64,000 nt of DNA. It comes from Inhella proteolytica. Lineage in GTDB: Bacteria; Pseudomonadota; Gammaproteobacteria; Burkholderiales; Burkholderiaceae_C. Positions 25,044 to 32,815 of the stretch are shown here, piece after piece. The translations under genes and the position numbers were made by a program. How positions within the stretch are numbered: position 1 is the first letter of the stretch; every line of letters begins with the position of its first letter. Where the stretch lies: contig NZ_JAEDAK010000003.1 of the NCBI RefSeq assembly GCF_016093275.1, forward strand, positions 341,932 to 405,931, read 5' to 3'. The notes under the pieces are model-generated. The model made no database searches, had not been told where the DNA came from, and was given only the letters and a program-made list of their open reading frames with translations.

Positions 25044-26987
25044 TCAGAGGTCCTGCATCAGGCTGTCCACCGCGCGCTGCAGCAGACTGGGTTCGGCCAC
25101 ATCCGTCACCAGGCCTTCCGCACGCAGGCGCTCCAGCGCACGGCGCGTGAGCGAATGCGAGCCGCCTTCAAGCGGCGACGAGAACATGAAGAAGCCGCCG
25201 TTCTCGCTCTGCCACATCAGGCGCGCCGTCACCCACTGACCCTGCAGGAAGATCTTGCAGCGCTGGCCTTCGCGCAGGCCCTTGACCCACTGCGCCACCG
25301 CCGCACCGGCGGCTTCGGCATCCAGGCCCATGGGCACGGTGGGCAGATGGCCCAAATTGGTGTCGCTGTGGCCCCAACGGTCGGCCGGCTGTTCGCGCAG
25401 ATAGGCGTCGTCGTCGTCCCACTGGATGTCGGTGTCCGGCCCAGCGGGCGCGGCCTGAGCGATCGGCTCCGCAGGTGCCGGCGCCGGGCCTGCGGCGGCG
25501 GCGGGCAGCAGCAGCTTGCGATGGGCGTCCATCAGCTCGTCCAGCATGGCCTCGGCGCGCACCTTGGACATGCCCACCAGCTGCATGCCGCGCTGCAGGC
25601 GGGCCACCAGCCCGGGCAGCTCGCGCATGCGCCGCTGGCGCTGTGCGGCGTCCTGCAGCGGCTGCAGGCTGGACAGCAACTCGTCCACAGCGGACAGCAT
25701 GCCCTGCGTCTCCGCGTGGCCATCACCGAGGTGCACGACGGCATGCGCCATCACATCCGTCCAGGGGCCGAGCAGGAAGAGCCGCAGGTTCTCACCCACC
25801 TGGGGCACCTTGCGCAGGGAAAGCTGCACCTGCTCGCGCAGCACCGGCCGCAGCGCATCCTCGTGCTCGGCCTGATCCAGCAGGCGGCGTGCGTCGGCCG
25901 CGCGAGCCAGCTCGGCCGCCTCGTCCTGCGCCACGTAGCCGCGCAGCTCGCCCAAGGCCTGGGCGTAGGCCTCCCGGCCCGGCGCCGCTCCGGTGGCCAG
26001 GCGGTCCACCAGCGGCTCCACGAACTGCATGAAATCGGAGGCCGCGGCGTCTTCGGGCTGGCCGTGCTCCTCGGCATAGCTGGCAATCTGCTCGATCAGC
26101 TGCCACACCGGGTGATCCTGGCTGGCCAGCACGCTGCGGTCGCGCTGCGCGGTCTTCTGCACCGTGCCCTGCAAGCGCGCCACCACGCGGCGCATCGGGC
26201 CGTTCAGCCGGGGGTCGGTCAGCATCTCCTGAAACAGGCGCGCCAGCAGGGCCACGCTGGGGTCGTCCCCACCCGCTTGCAGCCTCGGGCTGGACAGCAG
26301 GCGCTGCATCGAAGGCCCCAGGGCCAAACGGGCCTCCTGGCTGCCCCCCGGCGCCGCACTGCGCTGGTAGCGCGCTTCCTCGACCCCCCATGAGCGGATC
26401 TGCTGCGCCGCTTCGGTGTAGGCAGTCTTCAGCACCTCGGCCGCACCCGCGCAGGCGGCCCGCATCAGGGCGGCGCGTTGAACCGGCGGAAGTTGCATGG
26501 CCTGGGCCATCTCGCTGAAGGCGCGGGCGTACACCGCCGGGCCGGCCGGGTACTGCGCCAGGCCCATGGGTTCGCCATGCGCCACCTGCAGGGCACTGGC
26601 CAGGCCCACCAGTTCGCGCAAGACCCATTCGGCCTCCAGGTCCACCACCTGGATCACGCGCGAGACCTCGATCTCGCGTTCGGCCTGGTCCTCGTCCACC
26701 AGGGTCAGATCGCTGAGGCTGCGCGGTGCGGCCGGGCGCGCCGCCGCGGGGGCGGGCCGCCGCTTCAGCTGCGCCGCCGTGATGCCCTGCCGGATGCGCG
26801 TCGCCAGATCACCCACCCAGCGGGCATGCGCGGAGCGGATCAAGGCCAGCACCGGCTGGGCAGCAGCGCGGTCCATCACGGGCTCCGCCAGCTTGCGCAC
26901 GCAGGCCGCCAGCCATTGCTCGGCCACCGGCTGGGCGGCTGCCCGCATGTGGTCGAGGTGGCGCTGAAAAAGTTCGGATTCAGACAT
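25044..26987 (-). CDS. DUF1631 family protein
   Basis: The 647-residue protein begins MSESELFQRHLDHMRAAAQP and is largely helical and soluble. The C-terminal block GQWVTARLMWQSENGGFFMFSS followed by HSLTRRALERLRAEGL matches the conserved end of DUF1631 proteins as I recall it. The N-terminal half has the family-like IQVVDLEAEWVLRELV. The function is unknown; such proteins are common in Burkholderiales and some gammaproteobacteria. The start at 26987 is the first Met giving a family-like N-terminus. It ends next to the LD-carboxypeptidase gene on the other strand, with adjoining stops. Confidence 0.85.
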   Translation of the reverse strand: MSESELFQRHLDHMRAAAQPVAEQWLAACVRKLAEPVMDRAAAQPVLALIRSAHARWVGDLATRIRQGITAAQLKRRPAPAAARPAAPRSLSDLTLVDEDQAEREIEVSRVIQVVDLEAEWVLRELVGLASALQVAHGEPMGLAQYPAGPAVYARAFSEMAQAMQLPPVQRAALMRAACAGAAEVLKTAYTEAAQQIRSWGVEEARYQRSAAPGGSQEARLALGPSMQRLLSSPRLQAGGDDPSVALLARLFQEMLTDPRLNGPMRRVVARLQGTVQKTAQRDRSVLASQDHPVWQLIEQIASYAEEHGQPEDAAASDFMQFVEPLVDRLATGAAPGREAYAQALGELRGYVAQDEAAELARAADARRLLDQAEHEDALRPVLREQVQLSLRKVPQVGENLRLFLLGPWTDVMAHAVVHLGDGHAETQGMLSAVDELLSSLQPLQDAAQRQRRMRELPGLVARLQRGMQLVGMSKVRAEAMLDELMDAHRKLLLPAAAAGPAPAPAEPIAQAAPAGPDTDIQWDDDDAYLREQPADRWGHSDTNLGHLPTVPMGLDAEAAGAAVAQWVKGLREGQRCKIFLQGQWVTARLMWQSENGGFFMFSSPLEGGSHSLTRRALERLRAEGLVTDVAEPSLLQRAVDSLMQDL

Positions 26988-27158
26988 CGCGATCGCTCTG
27001 AACAAAGCGCCCGCAAGGCGCCCACGCGCGCCAGAGGGCGCGCACAAAGCGAATGACTCTAGCCGAGCCTCTCCGGCGCGCTTTTCGCAAGCCCGGACTG
27101 CCCATGCACTTTGCCGCGGCAATTCGTCCCGGCCGCAGTTTGCGCGCCGCAAATAGAC

Positions 27159-27192
27159 CAACGGCCTGCGCCGTTTCCGGTGCAAGCCGTTG
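27159..27192 (-). terminator. Likely terminator of the tRNA-Lys pair
   Basis: An 11-bp stem (27182-27192 with 27159-27169, one G-T wobble) lies about 20 nt downstream of the second tRNA-Lys on the minus strand, followed by GTCTATTTG. The T-tract is modest. Confidence 0.55.
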
Positions 27193-27209
27193 ATTTCATT
27201 CAGGTATTT

Positions 27210-27285
27210 TGGTGGGCCCTGTAGGATTCGAACCTACGACCAACGGATTAAGAGTCCGCTGCTCTACCAACTGAGCTAAGAGCCC
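27210..27285 (-). tRNA. tRNA-Lys (CTT anticodon)
   Basis: The 76-nt cloverleaf on the minus strand begins GGGCTCTTAGCTCAGTTGGT. It has a 7-bp acceptor stem (one G-U pair), anticodon loop CTCTTAA (anticodon CTT), T-loop GGTTCGAATCC and an encoded CCA end. It lies 27 nt downstream of the other tRNA-Lys, so both are probably processed from one transcript. Confidence 0.95.
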
Positions 27286-27312
27286 TGAATTTTCCGGCCG
27301 CCATTATGGCGG

Positions 27313-27388
27313 TGGTGGGTCGGGCGAGACTCGAACTCGCGACCAACGGATTAAAAGTCCGCTGCTCTACCGACTGAGCTACCGACCC
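27313..27388 (-). tRNA. tRNA-Lys (TTT anticodon)
   Basis: The 76-nt cloverleaf on the minus strand begins GGGTCGGTAGCTCAGTCGGT. It has a perfect 7-bp acceptor stem, anticodon loop CTTTTAA (anticodon TTT), T-loop GAGTTCGAGTCTC and an encoded CCA. It is the first tRNA of a two-tRNA unit and lies directly downstream of tcdA. TcdA is an enzyme of the ct6A modification found on ANN-decoding tRNAs such as tRNA-Lys. Confidence 0.96.
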
Positions 27389-27431
27389 GCGTCAGGAAAG
27401 CCTGTCAGTATATGCATACTTTTTGAAGTCT

Positions 27432-28205
27432 TCAAGCGCGCGTCGAAATTTCTTTCAAACATTGCCGGATGAGCTCCGCAGCGGCGGCCATGCCAAAGGC
27501 GGCGGTCACCATCACGCTGGAGCCATAGCCGGCGCAATTCAGGCTGCCATCCACGGCGCAGGCCTCGCCCTCCTGAACCGGCCGCGCCACCGCCTCGCGC
27601 GAAAACACGCAGCGCAGCCCGATGCGCCCTTGCCGCGGCGCGGCTTGCTCGCGGCGCAGACGGGCGCGCAACGAAGCGAGCAGCGGGTCGTGCGTGGTCT
27701 CGGCCAGATCGGCCAGCTCCAGCGCCTCCGGTCGTTGCTTACCGCCCGCCGCTCCCACGCTGACGAACGCGTTGCGCTGCTGCAGCGCCCAGGCCGCCAG
27801 CCTGGCCTTGGCACGCACCTGATCGCAGGCGTCGATCAGGCCATCCAGCAGAGCGCCCTCCAACAGGTCCGGCCAGTTGCCGGGTTCGACGAAGGCGTCG
27901 ATCACGCGCACCTCGCAGCCGGGGTGGATCTCTGCGATGCGTGCGCGCAGGGCCTCGCCCTTGTGCTGCCCCAGGCTGCAGCTCAGCGCCTGCACCTGAC
28001 GGTTGATGTTGGACTCGGCCACATGGTCGAGGTCGATCAACGTCAGCCCCGCGACGCCGCTGCGCGCCAGGGCCTCCACCGCCCAGGAGCCCACCCCACC
28101 CAGGCCCACCACCCCCAGGCGCAGCCCGCGCAGGGCCGCGTAGCCGGGGTCACCGTAAAGCCGGCGCAGGCCACCGAAGCGGCGCTCCAGGTCCTCAGCC
28201 TGCAT
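27432..28205 (-). CDS. tcdA: tRNA threonylcarbamoyladenosine dehydratase TcdA (ThiF/E1-like)
   Basis: The 257-residue protein starts MQAEDLERRFGGLRRLYG. It carries the ATP-binding GVVGLGGVGSWAVEALARSG, the DLDHVAESNINRQ block and the C-terminal GYGSSVMVTAAFGMAAA, all typical of TcdA/CsdL. It activates t6A37 with ATP to form cyclic ct6A in ANN-decoding tRNAs. Length agrees with E. coli TcdA (about 268). It overlaps the upstream YeeE-family gene by 11 bp and is followed 43 bp later by tRNA-Lys(TTT), one of its expected substrates. Confidence 0.92.
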   Translation of the reverse strand: MQAEDLERRFGGLRRLYGDPGYAALRGLRLGVVGLGGVGSWAVEALARSGVAGLTLIDLDHVAESNINRQVQALSCSLGQHKGEALRARIAEIHPGCEVRVIDAFVEPGNWPDLLEGALLDGLIDACDQVRAKARLAAWALQQRNAFVSVGAAGGKQRPEALELADLAETTHDPLLASLRARLRREQAAPRQGRIGLRCVFSREAVARPVQEGEACAVDGSLNCAGYGSSVMVTAAFGMAAAAELIRQCLKEISTRA

Positions 28206-29310
28206 GGTCGGCCCGCCAGAGTTGGTAGCGCAGCGCACCCAGCGCACCGAGCACGATGCCTGCGGTGGCCAGCAGGCTGCCCAGGCTGAGCGTAGACAGG
28301 CCGCTGATGCCCTGGCCGAAGGTGCAGCCCAGCGCGGTGACGCCGCCCACGCCCATCAGCAGCGCACCCACCAGATGGTTGGCCAGATCCTCGGTCTGGC
28401 GAAAGCCTTCCCAGCGGAACTCGCGCCGCAGCAGGCTGCTGAGCGCCGCGCCCGCGATCACCCCCAGCAGCACCGCCACGCCCAGGCTCAGGGTCTTGCT
28501 GCGGTCGCTGAAGAACAGCAGGTAGTCCAGCAGGCCAGCACTGGGCGAAACAAAGCTGAAGGACTCCGGGCGGTTGCCCGCGGTGGCCAGATAGACCGGC
28601 TCCAACGTGGCCGGGTGCTCGGGCACAAAGGCAAAGCGGCTGCTCAGCGCCCACAGCGCGCACACCAGCAATCCGACGCCTGCCCCACCCATCCACACTT
28701 CCGCACGGCGGCCTTCGGGGTGGCGGAGCACCCAGGTCAGCAGCAGAACGCCCAGGCCGAGCCCCAGGCCCAATGCCAGCTGCGGTACCGGCAGGCCCAG
28801 CGCCTGCGCGAGCAGGCTGGGCAGATCCTGGCCCGTGGGCAGTTCGATCACCCAGCGGTCCAGCCCATGGTGACGCAGCACCGCGGTCAGCCCGCGCAGT
28901 GTCATGAAGGCCGCCAGGCCCATCACCAGCAGCACCACCAGGGACTTGAGGTTGCCGCCGCCCACGCGCACCAGGGTCTTGGTGCCGCAGCCCGAGGCCA
29001 GCACCATGCCGAAGCCGAAGAGCAGGCCCCCGACCGGATGCGAAACCCAGAGCAGCGTGCGCGCGCCGTAAACGGTTTGCGCCGCGCTGACCCAGCCGGC
29101 CGCCACCAGCAGGTTGAAGCCGATCAGCGCCACGGCGATGGCCAGCACCCATTGGCGCAGCCGGGCGCGTTCGCCCAGCAAGGCGGCGTCGCTGATTGCC
29201 CCCATCACACAGAACTGGGTGCGCTGGGCCAGCGCGCCCAAGAGCGCCCCGAGCCCAAAGCCCAGGGCCAGCACCTGCTGGGTGCGCGTCAACAGCTCAG
29301 CTTCGTTCAT
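28195..29310 (-). CDS. YeeE/YedE-family sulfur (thiosulfate-type) transporter
   Basis: The 371-residue membrane protein starts MNEAELLTRTQQVLAL and has about ten hydrophobic segments. It has the three conserved cysteine motifs of the family: RTQFCVMGA, LASGCGTKTL and ALGCTFGQGISGL. TsuA-type members move thiosulfate through a Cys-lined path. The ATG at 29310 follows directly after the terminator of the cpoB operon and overlaps tcdA at its end. A sulfur link to the fccAB locus about 18 kb away is possible but unproven. Confidence 0.9.
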   Translation of the reverse strand: MNEAELLTRTQQVLALGFGLGALLGALAQRTQFCVMGAISDAALLGERARLRQWVLAIAVALIGFNLLVAAGWVSAAQTVYGARTLLWVSHPVGGLLFGFGMVLASGCGTKTLVRVGGGNLKSLVVLLVMGLAAFMTLRGLTAVLRHHGLDRWVIELPTGQDLPSLLAQALGLPVPQLALGLGLGLGVLLLTWVLRHPEGRRAEVWMGGAGVGLLVCALWALSSRFAFVPEHPATLEPVYLATAGNRPESFSFVSPSAGLLDYLLFFSDRSKTLSLGVAVLLGVIAGAALSSLLRREFRWEGFRQTEDLANHLVGALLMGVGGVTALGCTFGQGISGLSTLSLGSLLATAGIVLGALGALRYQLWRADHAG

Positions 29311-29317
29311 CGCTGCC

Positions 29318-29350
29318 AAAAAAGAAGGCCCGCGGCAGAGGCGGCGGGCC
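29318..29350 (-). terminator. Rho-independent terminator of tolB-pal-cpoB
   Basis: On the minus strand GGCCCGC (29344-29350) pairs with GCGGGCC (29327-29333) and is followed by TTCTTTTTT. It lies 25 bp after the cpoB stop and just before the YeeE-family ATG, so that gene needs its own promoter or readthrough. Confidence 0.8.
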
Positions 29351-29374
29351 GGGTGGGGTTCGGGCCGCGAGGCC

Positions 29375-30145
29375 TCACTTCAAGCTGGCGCGGCGCTCTT
29401 TCGCGGCCTGGGCGGCTTCGCTGCCCGGGTGCGCCTTGATGAGCTCGTCCAGGGTCTTGCGCGCCGACTTGCTGTCCTTCAGCTCGATCTGGCAATTGGC
29501 CAGGGCGAGCAGGGCCTCGGGCACGCGCGGGTGCTGGGGGTTGAGCTTCAGAAACTCGCGGAAGGTGGCGATGGCCGGCGCGTAGGCACGCTGGCCGTAC
29601 TGGGCATTGCCCAGCCAGAAGCGCACCGCCGCGCCATAGCCGCTGGCCGAGAAGCGCTTCAGGAAGCTTTCGTAGGCGCTGGCGGCCTGGGCGAACTCGC
29701 CGCGGCGCAGCAGGCCCATCGCAGCCTCGTACTGGCGCTGCTCCTCGGGTTCGACCTTGAACTCCTGGCCATCCAGCGAGACCTTCTGCGGCTCGAACTG
29801 CTTGATGCGGGCATCAAAGCCCTGCAGCTGGTCGCTCAGGCGACGCTGGGTGTCCGCCAGATCGCGCGTGAGCTGCTCGTTGGCGCCGCGCAGGCGGGCC
29901 ATCTCGGCGCGCAACGCCTCGTTCTGGTTGGAAATCTCGAGCAGGCTGCGACGTAGGGTCTGCAGCTGATCCTGCAGGTCCTGGCTGGAGGCCAGGCGCT
30001 TTTGCGCCTCCTCCAGCGCAGTGACCTTGGCGCGCAATTCCAGGATGGCCTTGCGCGCCTCGTCGTCGGAGAACAGCGCGGCCTGCGCCGGCAGTGCGCC
30101 GGCCAGGGCCAGAACCGCACAGAGCTGACGCAGGCGCTGTTGCAT
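29375..30145 (-). CDS. cpoB: Cell-division coordinator CpoB (YbgF)
   Basis: The 256-residue periplasmic protein has a signal peptide (RQLCAVLALAGALPAQAALF). An N-terminal trimerising coiled coil follows (AILELRAKVTALEEAQKRL, QTLRRSLLEISNQNEALRAE). After a linker, three TPR-like repeats are visible: QYEAAMGLLRRGEFAQAAS, WLGNAQYGQRAYAPAIATF and LALANCQIELKDSKSARKT. It links PBP1B synthesis to Tol-dependent outer-membrane constriction. The ATG shares one base with the pal stop (TGATG), so the genes are coupled. The tolB-pal-cpoB order is standard. Confidence 0.93.
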   Translation of the reverse strand: MQQRLRQLCAVLALAGALPAQAALFSDDEARKAILELRAKVTALEEAQKRLASSQDLQDQLQTLRRSLLEISNQNEALRAEMARLRGANEQLTRDLADTQRRLSDQLQGFDARIKQFEPQKVSLDGQEFKVEPEEQRQYEAAMGLLRRGEFAQAASAYESFLKRFSASGYGAAVRFWLGNAQYGQRAYAPAIATFREFLKLNPQHPRVPEALLALANCQIELKDSKSARKTLDELIKAHPGSEAAQAAKERRASLK

Positions 30146-30669
30146 CACTTGTCCTTGACTTCGACGCGACGGTTCTTGGCCCAGACGGCTTCGCCGGTGC
30201 CCTGAACAGCCGGGCGCTCCTTGCCGAAACTGACCGGCTCGGCCTGGCCGGCGGCCACGCCCAGCAGGCCCAGCTGCTGGCTCACGGCCTCGGCGCGCTT
30301 CTGGCCCAGAGCCAGGTTGTACTCGCGGCTGCCGCGCTCGTCGGCATGGCCTTCCAGGCTGACCTTCTGGGTCTTGATCAGGTTCAGGCGCTTGGCGTGG
30401 GCTTCAACGGTGGGGCGGAACTCGTCCTTCACCACATAGCTGTCGAAGTCGAAGTAGATGACGCGCTTGTCGGCCACGGCAGCCAGCTGCTCGGCAGCCA
30501 GGTCAACGGTCTTGACGGCCGATTCCGGGGCCTTCGGCTGGGCCGGCTGGGCCGGGGTGGGCTGACGGGTTTCGACCGGAGCCTTCGGGGTCTCTTCCAG
30601 CTTGGTGGTGCTGCAACCGGCGAGGACAGCGGCGGCCACGGCGGCCAGGGCAAAGCGGGACATCGTCAT
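30145..30669 (-). CDS. pal: Peptidoglycan-associated lipoprotein Pal
   Basis: The 174-residue lipoprotein has a signal with lipobox VLAGC (Cys near residue 19). A Pro/Ala-rich linker leads to an OmpA-like peptidoglycan-binding domain: VIYFDFDSYVVKDEF, VSLEGHADERGSREYNLALG, QKRAEAV, RRVEV. It anchors the outer membrane to the wall and partners TolB and CpoB. GAGAG precedes the ATG at 30669. The 157-bp gap from tolB holds a possible own promoter. Confidence 0.96.
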   Translation of the reverse strand: MTMSRFALAAVAAAVLAGCSTTKLEETPKAPVETRQPTPAQPAQPKAPESAVKTVDLAAEQLAAVADKRVIYFDFDSYVVKDEFRPTVEAHAKRLNLIKTQKVSLEGHADERGSREYNLALGQKRAEAVSQQLGLLGVAAGQAEPVSFGKERPAVQGTGEAVWAKNRRVEVKDK

Positions 30670-30728
30670 GTCGAACTCTCGAATGAATGAAGCCGGCGGA
30701 CCGGCGTGGGTGGGACGGAAAACCCGTA

Positions 30729-30734
30729 ATTGTC
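30729..30734 (-). promoter_or_regulatory. Possible -10 box (GACAAT) for pal
   Basis: GACAAT on the minus strand lies about 60 nt upstream of the pal ATG, within the tolB-pal gap. The -35 is poor, so this is tentative. Confidence 0.35.
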
Positions 30735-30826
30735 GCGGATTTCGGGCCAGCTTGGCTTGGCACCCGGATTCAGGCCCCTGCCGATTCCGGCACAGATCGG
30801 GCAAAAACGGCATGGCTCCGTGGCCT

Positions 30827-32104
30827 TCAGCGGCCGAACGGCCCCCAGGCGGGCTCACGCACATCGGCACTGGTGATGATGAGCTTGGCCTTGACCTTGC
30901 CATCCAAGGTCGAGGTCATCAGCACATCGCGGCCCTGCGAGCGGGTGGCGTAGACGAGCAGCTTGCCATTGGGCGCGAAGCTGGGCGATTCGTCGTCCAC
31001 CGTGTCGCTGATGACGCGCGTGCCGCCGCCATTGGCGAGGTCCATCACGCAGACGCGGAAGGCACCGTCCTGGCGTGCCACGTAGGCCAGGCTGCGACCA
31101 TCGGGGCTGATGGCGGGGCTGACGTTGTAGGGCCCGTTGAAGCTGACCCGCTCGGCCGTGCCGCCCTCCACGGGCATGCGGTAGATCTGCGGGCCACCCC
31201 CCCGGTCGCTGACGAAATACAGCGTGCGTCCATCGGGCGTGAAGACGGGTTCGGTGTCGATGGCCAGGTTGCGCGCCAGGCGCTGCAGGCCGGAACCATC
31301 GCGGTTGATCATGAAGAGCTGCGTGCCGCCGTCGCGCGAGAGCGAGAGCGCGAGGCGCTGGCCGTCGGGCGAGAAGGTCGGTGCACTGTTGGTACCGCGG
31401 AAGTCCGCCAAGGTGCGGCGCTGGCCGGTGGCCAGGTCCTGCAGATAGACCACCGCCTTGCCGGTGTGAAAGCTCACGTAGGCGATGGTGTGGCCATCGG
31501 GCGCCCAGGCCGGCGAGATCAGCGGCTCGGGGCTGGTCACCGCCACCTGGCCGCCCTCGCCGTCGGCGTCGGCAATGCGCAGCGCGTACTGGCGGCCAGC
31601 CTTGGTGACATAGGCCAAACGGGTGGCAAACACGCCGCGCTCGCCGGTCAGCTTCAGGTAGATGGCATCAGCCATGCGGTGCGCGGCCAGGCGCAGATCG
31701 TCCTGCATCACCAACTGGCTCTCGCCGCCAAGATCCTTGCCCGACACCACGTCCCAGAGCCGGAAACGCACATCAAATCGGCCATCCGCCAGCCGGGTGA
31801 TGGAGCCGCCCACCAGCGCGTCGGCGGCCTTGGCGCGCCAGTCGGTGAAGGCGGGGCTGCTCAGTTCGGTGATCGGCGCGAGGCCGGCGTCGACCAGTTT
31901 GAACTGGCCGCTGCGTTCCAGGTCGGCGCGCACGATGGCGGCCACGCCGGTGCGGGATTCGTCGCGGAACTCGCCGATGGCGATTGGCAGCTGGGTGGCG
32001 CCCACGCCGGAGATCTCGACCCGGAACTGGGCCCAGGCGGGCAGGCAGGTGGCGCCCAGGGCGGCGAACAGATGGCGACGGTTGAGGCGGGGGTTCAGGC
32101 TCAT
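30827..32104 (-). CDS. tolB: Tol-Pal system protein TolB
   Basis: The 425-residue protein has a Tat-like N-terminus (LNRRHLFAALGATCLPAWAQ), an N-terminal domain with VEISGVGATQLPIAIGEF and a six-bladed WD40-like propeller with repeated SPDG motifs (SPAWAPDGHTIAYVS, APTFSPDGQRLALSLS, PVFTPDGRTLYFVSD, SPAISPDGRSLAYVA, SPSFAPNGKLLVYAT). TolB is periplasmic and shuttles between TolA and Pal. tolQRA are not upstream; instead a divergent AhpD-like gene is there, so the tol cluster is split in this genome. Confidence 0.95.
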   Translation of the reverse strand: MSLNPRLNRRHLFAALGATCLPAWAQFRVEISGVGATQLPIAIGEFRDESRTGVAAIVRADLERSGQFKLVDAGLAPITELSSPAFTDWRAKAADALVGGSITRLADGRFDVRFRLWDVVSGKDLGGESQLVMQDDLRLAAHRMADAIYLKLTGERGVFATRLAYVTKAGRQYALRIADADGEGGQVAVTSPEPLISPAWAPDGHTIAYVSFHTGKAVVYLQDLATGQRRTLADFRGTNSAPTFSPDGQRLALSLSRDGGTQLFMINRDGSGLQRLARNLAIDTEPVFTPDGRTLYFVSDRGGGPQIYRMPVEGGTAERVSFNGPYNVSPAISPDGRSLAYVARQDGAFRVCVMDLANGGGTRVISDTVDDESPSFAPNGKLLVYATRSQGRDVLMTSTLDGKVKAKLIITSADVREPAWGPFGR

Positions 32105-32133
32105 GCGCGGTACAGCTTGGGAAGGCGGGCGCG

Positions 32134-32153
32134 ATTGTGACCCCGACCACAAT
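32134..32153. promoter_or_regulatory. Face-to-face -10 boxes of tolB and the AhpD-like gene
   Basis: The 20-bp element is ATTGTG-N8-CACAAT. Read on +, CACAAT (32148-32153) sits 22 nt before the AhpD-like ATG; read on -, CACAAT (32139-32134) sits about 30 nt before the tolB ATG. Each could be the -10 of its own gene, so the two promoters overlap. It may also be a regulator site. Confidence 0.5.
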
Positions 32154-32175
32154 CCCTGCCGAAAGGACGCCCGCC

Positions 32176-32757
32176 ATGACCGCCATCTGCCGCTACCCCG
32201 TGCCCGCCGTGGCCGAACTGCCCGAGGACCTGCGCGCCCGCATCCTGGAGGTGCAGGAGAAGGCCGGCTTCGTGCCCAATGTCTTCTTGGCGCTGGCGCG
32301 CCGGCCGGCCGAGCTGCGCGCCTTTCTGGCCTACCACGACGCCCTGCTGCTGCGGGAAGGGGGCCTGAGCAAGGCCGAGAAGGAAATGATCATCGTGGCC
32401 ACCAGCGGCGCCAACCGCTGCCTGTACTGCGTGGTGGCGCATGGCGCCATCCTGCGCGTCTACACCAAGGCGCCGCGGCTGGCGGATCAGCTCGCCACCA
32501 ACCCGTTGAAGGCCGAGGTGACGTCCCGGCAGGCTGCCATGCTGGCCTTTGCCATGAAGGTCTGCCTGGACGCCCAATCCATCAGCGAGGCCGACTACGC
32601 CGCCCTGCACGCCGCCGGCTTCGACGACGAGGACGCCTGGGACATCACCAGCATCGTCGGCCTGTTCGGCATGAGCAACCGCATCGCCAACAGCATTTCG
32701 CTGATGCCCAACGAAGACTTCTATCTGATGGGGCGGGTGCCCAAGGCCAGGGCCTGA
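32176..32757 (+). CDS. AhpD/carboxymuconolactone decarboxylase-family peroxidase-like protein
   Basis: The 193-residue protein contains the AhpD-type core LSKAEKEMIIVATSGANRCLYCVVAHG with a redox CxxC and following His, and belongs to the uncharacterised peroxidase-related group ending in FYLMGR. Such proteins are cytosolic thiol peroxidase or disulfide-reductase-like helpers. GAAAGGA lies just upstream of the ATG at 32176. It is divergent from tolB and shares its promoter region. The specific substrate is unknown. Confidence 0.88.
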   Translation: MTAICRYPVPAVAELPEDLRARILEVQEKAGFVPNVFLALARRPAELRAFLAYHDALLLREGGLSKAEKEMIIVATSGANRCLYCVVAHGAILRVYTKAPRLADQLATNPLKAEVTSRQAAMLAFAMKVCLDAQSISEADYAALHAAGFDDEDAWDITSIVGLFGMSNRIANSISLMPNEDFYLMGRVPKARA

Positions 32758-32778
32758 AGCCCTTGCGACAATGGCGCG

Positions 32779-32803
32779 GCCCCTGTCCGGGGCTTTCGTC
32801 ATT
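32779..32803 (+). terminator. Hairpin between the AhpD-like gene and mfd
   Basis: GCCCC-TGTCC-GGGGC is followed by TTTCGTCATTT. It could be a weak terminator for the AhpD-like gene. Alternatively, as GACAAT at 32767-32772 could be a -10, it may form a 5'-leader hairpin of mfd. Confidence 0.4.
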
Positions 32804-32815
32804 TCTGCTGTGACC

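Noticed and set aside
32771..32815. Upstream start for mfd (MARPLSGAFV...)
   Set aside because: It would place the start in a -10-like and hairpin region and exceed the family length; ATG 32816 gives 1150 residues.
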